A DNA stretch of 64,000 nt from the NCBI GenBank assembly GCA_028285625.1, contig JANQOX010000021.1, forward strand, positions 208,420-272,419, in the 5' to 3' direction. A program made the translations under genes and the position numbers. The notes beneath the pieces are model-generated. The model did no database searches. It had not been told where the DNA came from and saw only the letters and a program-made list of their open reading frames with translations. Of the stretch, positions 41,901 to 48,969 are shown piece after piece. The DNA comes from Myxococcota bacterium (GTDB lineage: Bacteria; Myxococcota_A; UBA9160; UBA6930). Each line of letters opens with the position of its first letter. The stretch's first letter is position 1.

Positions 41901-44568
41901 CCGCAGGCTCTACGCCCCGGTGCTTCCCCAGAACCAGGCGAGCCTGCGGGAGGGCGAGCACTGGATCGAGCGACTCGAGCTGCCCGGCCCTCGCATCGTA
42001 CTGGCCGGTGCGGGCCCGCGCGAACGGGTGGGCGAGATCGCGCAGTTGCTGGCGCGGGCCGCCGAGCGCGAACGCGCGAGCCACGAGTGGCCCGCGGTTC
42101 ATGCCCTCGAACTCCTGGTGCCCGACGATGCAGAAGAGACCGAGGGCCAGGACGCGGCCGACGCGCTCGCCACGGAAGTGTGCGCGGCGCTCGGCGAAGG
42201 GTTGCCCTGCACGCGATTCACCCTCACCGAGGTCGCCCGCGAGGGCGCCGATCGGCACCACACCTTCGTGCCCGGGCCCGAGGGCTACGTAGTCGACGAG
42301 ACGTTGCACGGCGTGCACCCGGCCGCGGCCCAGCGCATCGGGCTGGCGCGTCTCGAGGAATTCGAGCTCGAGCGATTGCCCGCGCCGAGCGAGATCTACT
42401 GCTTCGCGGCGCGCAGTCGGGAAGTCCCGAGCGACGAACGCATCGTCGTACTCGCCGAGGTTCGTGGTCGCTCTCCCGAGGACGGCCGCGAGGCGCGTCT
42501 CCACGTCCCGGCGTTCGAGCACGTCTTCCACGAGGCCACGCGGTCTCTTCGCATCCACCTCGGTCTGCGTGACCCCAAGCGCCGGCTGCAGTGGAACCGG
42601 CTGGTGGTGGACGTGGCCCCGGAACTGTTCCTCGATCGCAGCCTGGTCCAGGCGCTCTCGTCACGGCTCGCCCCTGCGACCCGCAACCTCGGCCTCGAGA
42701 AGGTCCTGGTGCGACTGCGGCTCCTCGACCGCGACGAGCCGGGCAACGAGGCGCGCGAGGCGGAGATCGTGATCTCCGACGTGACCGGTCAGAACATGAC
42801 CCTCGACTGGCGCGCGCCGCGCGAAGCGCCGCTTCGGCCGGCGAGCGAATACGAGCGCCGCGTGGCCGACGCACGTCGCAGGCGGCTCGTCTACCCGTAC
42901 GAGATCGTTCGCATGCTCACCGAAGCACCGGAGGGCGCGGTTCTGACGGGTGCCGGGCTTCCGCCCGGGGTCTTCGAAGAGTACGACCTCGACCCCGATG
43001 CCGAGGTGCCGCGCGCGCGAAGCGTGGCGGGCCGCGCCTACGGTCGAAACGCCGCAGCCGTCGTGTTCGGGTTGGTGCGAACGCCTACCGACCTGGTGCC
43101 CGAGGGAATGGAGCGCGTGCTGGTGCTGTCGGACCCCACCGCTGGGATGGGCTCGCTCGCGGGCCCCGAGTGCGATCGGATCGTGGCCGCGCTCGAGCTC
43201 GCCGAGTCGCGTGGCGTACCCCTCGAGTGGGTGCCGGTCTCGAGTGGCGCGCGCATCGCGCTCGACAGCGGCACCGAGAACCTCGACGCCACGGCGCGTG
43301 TGGTCCGACGCATCGTCGAGTTCACGGCTCGTGGCGGGACGATCCACGCCATCGTCGCGGGGGTGAACGTCGGCGCGCAGAGCTATTTCGACGCCCTGGC
43401 CACGATGCTCATGCACACCCGCGGTGCGCTCATCATGACCGACGGCGGCTCGATGGTGTTGACCGGTCGTGCAGCGCTCGCCGCGTCGGGCTCGGTGTCG
43501 GCCGACGACGAGGAGGCGATCGGCGGCTTCGAGCGGGTGATGGGCCCGAACGGTCAGGCGCAGTATCGGGCCCGCGACCTCGCCGACGCGTTCCGCATCC
43601 TCTACCAGCACTACGAGTACAGCTACGTCGTACCCGGCGAGGAGGGGCCGCGCCCGCGCGCGAGCGCAGACCCGGCCGACCGTTCCGTCACCGACCGGCC
43701 GATGCCCGAGAGCAGCGGCTACGCAAACGTCGGCGAGATCTTCGATGACGAGTCGAATCCCGGGCGCAAGCGGCCGTTCCCCATGCGGGCCGTGATGGAG
43801 GCCGTGACCGACACCGATGGCGGTCATCTCGAGCGATTCGGTTCGCTGGTGGGAGGCGAGACCGCGATCGTCTGGGACACGCGCGTCGGCGGGCGCGCCG
43901 TCTGCCTGATCGGCATCGAGAGCCAGCCGGTGAGCCGGCAGGGCTATCGACCGCTCGATGGGCCGCCGACCTGGATGGGCGGCACGCTCTTCCCCAACGC
44001 GTCCAAGAAGGTGGCCAGGGCGATTCGCTCGGCGAGCGGCAACCGGCCCGTGGTGGTGCTGGCGAACCTCTCGGGCTTCGACGGGTCGCCCGAGTCGATG
44101 CGCAAGCTGCAGCTGGAGTACGGCGCCGAGATCGCCCGGGCGGTGGTCGAGTTCGACGGACCCATCCTGTTCATGGTGGTGTCCCGCTACCACGGCGGCG
44201 CCTACGTCGTGTTCTCGCGGGAGCTGAACCCCGGGCTGCGGGCCGCCGCCCTGCGCGGATCGTACGCCTCTGTGATCGGCGGAAGTGCTGCTGCGACGGT
44301 GGTCTTCGGCCGGGAGGTGCGAGCCCGTGCGGCCGCCGACCCGCGGGTGCGCGCGCTGCGCGAGGCCCAGCGCATGCGGCCCGAAGGGAGCGATCGCGAG
44401 AACCACGAGCGGGTCCTGGCCGAGGTGACCCTCGCGAAGCAGGCCGAGATGGCCGAAGAGTTCGATCGGATCCACAGCGTCGAGCGCGCCCGCGAGGTGG
44501 GCTCGCTCGAGGAGATCGTCGAGCCCGAGGCGTTGCGGAGCTGGGTCGTGGAGCGGCTCGCCGACTGA
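38977..44568 (+). CDS. Single-chain multidomain acetyl-CoA carboxylase, eukaryotic domain order
   Basis: A 1863-residue carboxylase joining all activities of acetyl-CoA carboxylase (malonyl-CoA formation) in one chain. Order: biotin carboxylase (about 1-450; ATP-grasp VVKAAAGGGGRGI near 169 and EMNPRLQVEH at 299-308); biotin carrier with the biotinylated Lys621 in EAMKVEVG; a central region of about 550 residues whose GVHPAAAQRIGLARLEEFEL and AEVRG segments resemble the eukaryotic ACC central domain; and a carboxyltransferase (about 1190-1863) with VSSGARIAL near 1420, ANLSGFDGSPESM near 1697 and VIGGSAAATVVFG near 1768. Ordinary bacterial ACC uses four separate subunits. The GTG start overlaps the transferase gene by four bases. 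Propionyl- or longer acyl-CoA substrates are possible, but the FAS context favours acetyl-CoA. Confidence 0.88.
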   Translation: MTHEHPIRRLAIVNRGEPAMRCLRAIKSLRAREGSDLQAIAIYTDVDWDAPYVRHADLAVRLPAPRGDGAAWLDHDLLIDALRRAAADAVWPGWGFVAEDPAFAARLADEGIVFLGPSAEAMRALGDKVLAKELGELAGVPVIPWSGGVLETFEQARDAAERVGYPLVVKAAAGGGGRGIRLVAKAEDLEEAFGSAESEARTAFGDPRLFLEKRVDGGRHIEVQIAADRHGVVKSLGCRDCSVQRRHQKVLEEAPPPGLDPAVREQLEDAARRLAARVGYVGLGTVEFLVNASGHHLLEMNPRLQVEHGITEAVTGLDLVELQIRIARGDSIESVVPRESGHAIEARVCAEDPDQAFLPAPGRVVRFDPALGPRVRVDTGVAVGSTVPPAFDSLVAKVIATGEDREEARARLAAALLDFDLVIEGGATNKGWLGALLDHADIRQGAVDVAWLDRVDPVQGDPERAVLALVTAAILRYQRGRQAARLNLFSDPSVLGRERIPASDGQEIDLAYQGSQVRLRVLAVGSWRYRVHLEGRVMTACLREEGRHAARLEVGGRVHRVLHDVGEAGLRVEIEGRPFRFGFQSAGQVRAGAPALVVGIHVEVGDRVRAGERLGLLEAMKVEVGFDAPVDGTVVELRVRRGHQVAAGDVILVIDPEGAAAAESASSPPLAFPEEVDRLAPLFRAEGDEPLAVPDLERADAAGPDARRAALEAAREEVRRVLLGYDAYLPRAERLAQLLEAPLPDGLSDAFRWELADLRQELLLFADVATLFLRWPQGSVSGAAGPSNHARLLMYVRRMRAAGAGIDDAFLTLVQQALRHYGVASLEPDDGLERAVLRMLASQSRPELRDRLVLALLRRIAALARAGVHLADDELLADALGRIASLRGLVAHAVADGAVEARYVIFERPRIERQAERTSKEVQAWLDAAESAPTAPPEEVLRQLADAPRGVFERVGRFLDDPDPRRRAIALAAHGRRLYAPVLPQNQASLREGEHWIERLELPGPRIVLAGAGPRERVGEIAQLLARAAERERASHEWPAVHALELLVPDDAEETEGQDAADALATEVCAALGEGLPCTRFTLTEVAREGADRHHTFVPGPEGYVVDETLHGVHPAAAQRIGLARLEEFELERLPAPSEIYCFAARSREVPSDERIVVLAEVRGRSPEDGREARLHVPAFEHVFHEATRSLRIHLGLRDPKRRLQWNRLVVDVAPELFLDRSLVQALSSRLAPATRNLGLEKVLVRLRLLDRDEPGNEAREAEIVISDVTGQNMTLDWRAPREAPLRPASEYERRVADARRRRLVYPYEIVRMLTEAPEGAVLTGAGLPPGVFEEYDLDPDAEVPRARSVAGRAYGRNAAAVVFGLVRTPTDLVPEGMERVLVLSDPTAGMGSLAGPECDRIVAALELAESRGVPLEWVPVSSGARIALDSGTENLDATARVVRRIVEFTARGGTIHAIVAGVNVGAQSYFDALATMLMHTRGALIMTDGGSMVLTGRAALAASGSVSADDEEAIGGFERVMGPNGQAQYRARDLADAFRILYQHYEYSYVVPGEEGPRPRASADPADRSVTDRPMPESSGYANVGEIFDDESNPGRKRPFPMRAVMEAVTDTDGGHLERFGSLVGGETAIVWDTRVGGRAVCLIGIESQPVSRQGYRPLDGPPTWMGGTLFPNASKKVARAIRSASGNRPVVVLANLSGFDGSPESMRKLQLEYGAEIARAVVEFDGPILFMVVSRYHGGAYVVFSRELNPGLRAAALRGSYASVIGGSAAATVVFGREVRARAAADPRVRALREAQRMRPEGSDRENHERVLAEVTLAKQAEMAEEFDRIHSVERAREVGSLEEIVEPEALRSWVVERLAD

Positions 44569-44616
44569 CCCGGGCCGCGCCCCTTGCTCGGAACGCGGGA
44601 GGGCCGGCCGGGCTGG

Positions 44617-44652
44617 TTGATCGGCGCAACCCGAGGGATATGATCTCGGGTT
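44617..44652 (+). promoter_or_regulatory. Promoter of map with palindrome around the -10 box
   Basis: TTGATC (44617-44622), a 16-base spacer and TATGAT (44639-44644) lie just upstream of ATG 44666. The -10 box sits in the loop of a perfect 8-base inverted repeat AACCCGAG (44628-44635) / CTCGGGTT (44645-44652), so a bound dimer would block polymerase. The 5' leader would be only about 15 bases. Confidence 0.6.
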
Positions 44653-44665
44653 CCGGAGCATCCCG

Positions 44666-45508
44666 ATGAAGCGAAGCCGAAAGCGAGGACGAGGCCGCAG
44701 CCGCCCCCAGGGTGACGCGCCCCAGTTTGCCGGGCCTGCCGAGGCCGACGCCATGCGCGAGGTCGGCAAGTTCGCCGCCGAGCTGCTGGACATCGTCGCA
44801 GCCGAGATCGCCCCGGGCGTGAGCACCGGCGCCATCGACCGCATCGTCGATGAGGCGACCCGAGCCCGCGGCGGCGAGAGCGCACCGTACGGCTACGGCG
44901 GACGCCACGGCAGCACGCCTCCCTTCCCGGGGCACTGCTGCACCTCGGTCAACGACGTGGTCTGTCACGGCATTCCCGACGACGCTCACGTGCTACGCGA
45001 CGGCGACATCGTCAACGTCGACGTGACCCCCATCTTGAACGGGTTCCACGGCGACAGCTCGCGCACCTTCGTGGTGGGCGAGGCGCCCGCCAGGGCGCAG
45101 AGCCTGGTGGCCGACACCTGGCACGCGCTGTGGCTCGGCATCCAGGCGGTTCGGCCGGGCGGCCGAACCGGCGACATCGGCCACGCCATCCAGCAGTTCG
45201 TCGAGGGCCAGGGCTACTCGGTGGTGCGCGAGTTCACGGGCCATGGCGTCGGGCGCGTCTTCCACAGCGCGCCGACCATCCTGCACTACGGCACGCCGGG
45301 GGCCGGCGATCCGATCGAGCCCGGCATGACCTTCACCGTCGAGCCCATGGTCAACCTGGGCCACTGGCGTACCGAGGTACTCGACGACGGCTGGACCGCC
45401 GTGACGCGCGACGGCAGCCTCTCCGCCCAGTTCGAGCACACGCTGCTCGTCACCGACGACGGCGTCGAGGTGCTCACCCTCGGCAAGGAAGAGCAGCCGC
45501 CGGTCTAG
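44666..45508 (+). CDS. map: Methionine aminopeptidase, type I
   Basis: A 280-residue dinuclear metalloprotease that removes the initiator methionine. The pita-bread fold motifs are present: CTSVNDVVCHGIPD near residue 93, metal ligands in VDVTPILNGFHGDSS (two Asp) near 119, FTGHGVGRVFH near 194, TVEPMVNLG near 228 and QFEHTLLVT near 258. A basic, arginine-rich N-terminal tail (about 15 residues) precedes the catalytic domain. The extra N-terminal ~30 residues are unusual beside the ~264-residue E. coli enzyme. It has its own predicted promoter, separate from the preceding operon, and converges with argD, overlapping it by four bases. Confidence 0.93.
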   Translation: MKRSRKRGRGRSRPQGDAPQFAGPAEADAMREVGKFAAELLDIVAAEIAPGVSTGAIDRIVDEATRARGGESAPYGYGGRHGSTPPFPGHCCTSVNDVVCHGIPDDAHVLRDGDIVNVDVTPILNGFHGDSSRTFVVGEAPARAQSLVADTWHALWLGIQAVRPGGRTGDIGHAIQQFVEGQGYSVVREFTGHGVGRVFHSAPTILHYGTPGAGDPIEPGMTFTVEPMVNLGHWRTEVLDDGWTAVTRDGSLSAQFEHTLLVTDDGVEVLTLGKEEQPPV

Positions 45509-46701
45509 ACCGCGGCCTCCCCGGCCACCAACGCGAGCAGCGTGTCGAGGGCCGGCCAGAGCTCGTCCTCGGGAATGTTGAGGGCGGGGAAGAGCCGCAT
45601 CACGCGGCCCGCCGTCACGTTGACCAGCAGCCCCGCGTCGAGGGCGCGGCGCGGCAGCGAAGCCGCGGCATCGGCGTCGCATAGTACCAGCCCCTGCAGC
45701 AGGCCGCGGCCGCGCGCCCCTTCGGCGACGTCGGGGTGGGCCGCAGCAAAGTCCGCGAGCCGCTGGTGCAGCGCTGCGCCCAGCGTGTCGGCGCGCGCCA
45801 CCAGCCCCTCGCGGGTCACCACGTCGAGGGTGGTGCGAACGGCGGCCGCCGCCAGCGGGTTGCCCACGTAGGTGCCCCCGTGGTCTCCGGGCTGCACGGT
45901 CTGGGCCACGTCTTCGGTGCACAGGAACGCCGCCACCGGGAAGCCGCCGCCCAGGCCCTTGCCCAGGGTGAGCACGTCCGGGCAGACGCCCTCGTGCTCG
46001 AGAGCCAGCATGCGGCCGGTGCGCCCGATGCCGGTCTGGATCTCGTCCAGGATCAGCAGCGCGCCGCGCTCGCGGCAGAGCTCGCGAATGCGGGTGAGGT
46101 AGCCGGACGAGGGTACGTTCACCCCGCCCTCGCCCTGCACGGGCTCGACGATGAAGGCCGCCGTGTCGGTATCGATGGCACGCTCGGCAGCCGCCAGATC
46201 GTCGAACGGCACCGCCACCTGCTCGGGCATCAGCTCGCGATAGGCGTCGCGATGTTTCGCCTGGCCGATCACCTGGAGTGCCCCGAGGGTTCTCCCATGG
46301 AACGACTGCGTGGTGGAGACGAACTTGCGCCGACCGGTGGCGCGGTGTGCGAGCTTGAGCGCGCCCTCCACCGCCTCGGTGCCCGAGTTCACCAGGAACG
46401 AGCGCGTGAGTTCTTCGGGAGAGAGCGCGGCGAGCCGCTCGGCCACCTCGAGCTGCGGCAGCGTGTAGAAGAGGTTGGTGGTCTGCATCAGCCGGCCGGC
46501 CTGCTCGGCGATGGCGTCGACGAGTTCGGGGTGGCAGTGGCCGATGGCGCACACACCCCAGCCCGAGGTGAGGTCCACGTACTCGCGACCTTCGATGTCG
46601 CGCACGCGCGATCCGCGCCCCGATTCGAGGGCGACGGGCATCCGGTTCACCACCGGGAGGAAGTGCTTCGCCTCCCGGGCGACGACGTCGTCGAGCTTCA
46701 T
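45505..46701 (-). CDS. argD: Acetylornithine aminotransferase (class III, PLP)
   Basis: A 398-residue class III aminotransferase that makes N-acetylornithine in arginine synthesis. NSGTEAVEGALKLA near residue 104 binds the cofactor phosphate, QSFHGRTLGAL near 134 and LILDEIQTGIGRTG near 213 (Asp contacting the PLP ring) follow, and the Schiff-base lysine is in LTLGKGLGGGFP near 243. DHGGTYVGNPLA is typical of ArgD. AGGGGAA precedes ATG 46701. No other arginine genes are near, so it might also serve as succinyldiaminopimelate or ornithine aminotransferase. It diverges from folB across about 213 bases. Confidence 0.87.
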   Translation of the reverse strand: MKLDDVVAREAKHFLPVVNRMPVALESGRGSRVRDIEGREYVDLTSGWGVCAIGHCHPELVDAIAEQAGRLMQTTNLFYTLPQLEVAERLAALSPEELTRSFLVNSGTEAVEGALKLAHRATGRRKFVSTTQSFHGRTLGALQVIGQAKHRDAYRELMPEQVAVPFDDLAAAERAIDTDTAAFIVEPVQGEGGVNVPSSGYLTRIRELCRERGALLILDEIQTGIGRTGRMLALEHEGVCPDVLTLGKGLGGGFPVAAFLCTEDVAQTVQPGDHGGTYVGNPLAAAAVRTTLDVVTREGLVARADTLGAALHQRLADFAAAHPDVAEGARGRGLLQGLVLCDADAAASLPRRALDAGLLVNVTAGRVMRLFPALNIPEDELWPALDTLLALVAGEAAV

Positions 46702-46914
46702 GGCTTCCCCTGGCGTGGGCCGGTGCGGGCCATGAAGCGACCGCGACTCGGTCGCCCCGGGGGCCCAGGAAGGCCGAGCTTCGATCCTCCAGGGGGCGAC
46801 GTCAAGCTCCGCGTCCTGGGGGCGGCGCCGAGCGCCGCGCCGGCCGCGCCCGGGTTTTCGCCCACCTCTCGGCCGGCCGGGGCGGGCCCTCTCGGGATCG
46901 TTATGATCGGGCGC

Positions 46915-47280
46915 ATGGCGGACGTGATCCTGCTCGAGGGCATCCAGGTTCCGGCGGCGCTCGGCGTGACGGCTGCAGAGCGCCGCATGCGTCGCCCGGT
47001 GACCCTCGATCTCGAGGTCGAGCTTCCCCTGCACGATTCGGGTCGCAGCGATCGAATCGGGCAGACGGTCCACTACAAGCGCATCTACGAGGTGGTGGAG
47101 GACGTGGCCTCGAACCAGGAGCACAAGCTGGTCGAGGCGCTGGGTGCGCGCATCGCCGCGGCCGTGCTCGGCAAGTTCGATGTGGATGCCGTGGTGGTGA
47201 GCGTTCGCAAGCCCAAGCCGATCTCCGGGGTGCTCGACTACGCCGGGATCCGCATCCGGCGCGAGCGCGGCGAGCTCTAG
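46915..47280 (+). CDS. folB: Dihydroneopterin aldolase FolB
   Basis: A 121-residue tunnel-fold enzyme of folate synthesis converting dihydroneopterin to 6-hydroxymethyl-dihydropterin. ILLEGIQVPAALGVTAAERR near the N-terminus, the catalytic-region VHYKRIYEVVEDV near 53, LVEALGARIAAAVL near 73 and VSVRKPKPI near 97 are all FolB features. An in-frame ATG at 46903 is an alternative start, but its TTATGAT looks like part of a -10 box instead. The lipid A acyltransferase gene follows after 37 bases. The length is normal for the family. Confidence 0.85.
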   Translation: MADVILLEGIQVPAALGVTAAERRMRRPVTLDLEVELPLHDSGRSDRIGQTVHYKRIYEVVEDVASNQEHKLVEALGARIAAAVLGKFDVDAVVVSVRKPKPISGVLDYAGIRIRRERGEL

Positions 47281-47317
47281 GCTGAGCGACGCGCCCACCG
47301 CCGAGGCGCGGGGGTCG

Positions 47318-48229
47318 ATGCGCGGACAGGGCGCGAGGCTCCTGATGGGCGCATTGCGACGGGCGCCCGAGGCGCAGGCGCGCGCCGTCCTCGCCGCCTT
47401 CGGTCGCAGCTGGGCGCGGCTGTCCCTGCCGCGGGTGCGCGATTCGCTCACGAACCTGCGCATCGCCTTCCCCGATTGGCCCGAGGCGCGCCGCCGCGAG
47501 GTGCTCGAGCACTCGTTCGAGAACGTGGCGCTGTCACTCCTCGAGTTTGCGCGTCTCGGAGAGCCGGTCGGCGACCGCGTTCGCATCGTTGGCCGCGAGC
47601 ACTTCGATACGGCGCGCGCCGCCTCACCAAACGGCGCCGTGATCGTGCTCACGGCGCACTTCGGCAACTGGGAGCTACTCGCCGCGGCCATGACCGAGGC
47701 GGGATACCCGGTCTCGGTGGTGCAGCGCCCGCGCGACGACGCGGTGCTGGACGACCTGGTGGCCGAACGCCGAGAGGCCGGCGGTACCGACATGCTGCCG
47801 CGGGGCTCGGCGGCACGGGCCGCACTTCGCGCGCTGCGGGACGGGCGGATCCTGGCCATGCCCTACGACCAGAACTGCAGCCGCGACGAAGGGGTGTTCG
47901 TCCCGTTCTTCGGTCGCCTGGCCTGCACGCGCACGGCGCCGGCGCGGCTCGTCCTGCGCTCCGGCATCCCGGTCCTGCCCGTGTTCCTGCACCGCGAGCC
48001 GGATCGGGTCCACCACGTGGTGTATGCGCGCCCTCCCCTCGACCTGATCGGCCCGGGCAACGCCAGCGACGACGCCACGCGAGACGTGCGCGAGAACGCT
48101 GCGCGGATGACCCGTGCCATCGAGGACGAGATCCGCCGGGCTCCTGAGAACTGGCTCTGGGCGCACCGTCGCTACCGCACCCAGCCGGCCGGCGAGCCCC
48201 GACCCTATCCGCGTTCGGGGCGCAGCTGA
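47318..48229 (+). CDS. lpxL: Lipid A biosynthesis acyltransferase (LpxL/HtrB family)
   Basis: A 303-residue acyltransferase that adds a secondary acyl chain to lipid A or a comparable glycolipid. The catalytic motif HFGNWE (H-x4-E) lies near residue 111 and follows the typical strand VIVLTAHFG. YDQNCSRDEGVFVPFFG near 187 is the conserved LpxL segment, and the end PENWLWAHRRYRTQP is characteristic. A strong N-terminal membrane anchor, usual in E. coli LpxL, is not obvious, so attachment may be peripheral. It supports a lipid A-containing outer membrane. Its gene follows folB and precedes an SH3-domain lipoprotein. Confidence 0.88.
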   Translation: MRGQGARLLMGALRRAPEAQARAVLAAFGRSWARLSLPRVRDSLTNLRIAFPDWPEARRREVLEHSFENVALSLLEFARLGEPVGDRVRIVGREHFDTARAASPNGAVIVLTAHFGNWELLAAAMTEAGYPVSVVQRPRDDAVLDDLVAERREAGGTDMLPRGSAARAALRALRDGRILAMPYDQNCSRDEGVFVPFFGRLACTRTAPARLVLRSGIPVLPVFLHREPDRVHHVVYARPPLDLIGPGNASDDATRDVRENAARMTRAIEDEIRRAPENWLWAHRRYRTQPAGEPRPYPRSGRS

Positions 48230-48290
48230 GCCCCCTCGGGGGCCTCGTCTTCGGTTCAATCACGAGAGCTTTCCGGCCGATGATCAGGGA

Positions 48291-48959
48291 ATGCCCCTAT
48301 TCCCGCTGCGTCTGTTCGCGTCGCTCCTCCTCCTGACCTGCCTCGCATGCGCGGCTCCGGCGCCCGCCCCTGCTCCCGAGCCCGTCCAGCCGGCTCCCAC
48401 GGCGTCCATCGACGATGGTGTGCGTCTGCGTGCCGAGGTCGAGCGCACCCGACACCTCGAACGCGAAGTCGAGCGGCTCCGTGCGGACCTGGCCCAGGCC
48501 GAGGCGGCGATCGTGGCCGTCGAGTCGGGCCTGCTCGGCAAGAAGACCCGCGCCGATGCGGTCTCGGCGACCGCCGAAGCGCGCGTACAGGTCGAGCGTG
48601 CACGTACCGGTGCCCCCTGGAGCCGCGGACGCATCGACGAGGCGACCGAAAAGCTCCACGAAGCCGAACGCCAGCTCGAGTCGGGCTACTTCGGCGCCGC
48701 GATCTTCTTCGCATCGCGCGCCGAGCGCGTCGCGCGTGACGTGCTGGACGAGTCGCGACGTGCGGCGTCCGCGCCGGGTGGCCAGCTGATCGCCGGCGAG
48801 CGTGTGAACCTGCGCGCGGGCCCGTCGCTCCAGGACGCCGTGCTCGAGGTCCTGCTCGAGGGAACACCCGTGGTCACCGAGCGGGAGAGCGACGCATGGA
48901 GCCTGGTTCGAACCGCCGAGGGTCGCGTCGGCTGGGTGCACTCGTCGCTGATTCGCTGA
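48291..48959 (+). CDS. Lipoprotein with coiled coil and C-terminal SH3 domain
   Basis: A 222-residue predicted lipoprotein. The signal (about residues 4-19) ends at CLACA, where Cys20 is the likely lipidation site, followed by a proline/alanine spacer. Residues 45-75 (LRAEVERTRHLEREVERLRADLAQAEAA) form a heptad-like coiled coil, and a second helical stretch runs to about 155. The last ~60 residues are a bacterial SH3 domain (GERVNLRAGPSLQDAVLEVL, RVGWVHSSLI), a fold that often binds peptidoglycan. The ATG is preceded by AGGGA. It probably bridges the outer membrane and cell wall. No enzyme activity is seen. Confidence 0.78.
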   Translation: MPLFPLRLFASLLLLTCLACAAPAPAPAPEPVQPAPTASIDDGVRLRAEVERTRHLEREVERLRADLAQAEAAIVAVESGLLGKKTRADAVSATAEARVQVERARTGAPWSRGRIDEATEKLHEAERQLESGYFGAAIFFASRAERVARDVLDESRRAASAPGGQLIAGERVNLRAGPSLQDAVLEVLLEGTPVVTERESDAWSLVRTAEGRVGWVHSSLIR

Positions 48960-48969
48960 GGGGTGCCGC

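Noticed and set aside
45736..46914. 514-residue plus-strand frame ending in folB
   Set aside because: The part before 46903 is antisense to argD. Only the FolB domain is real.
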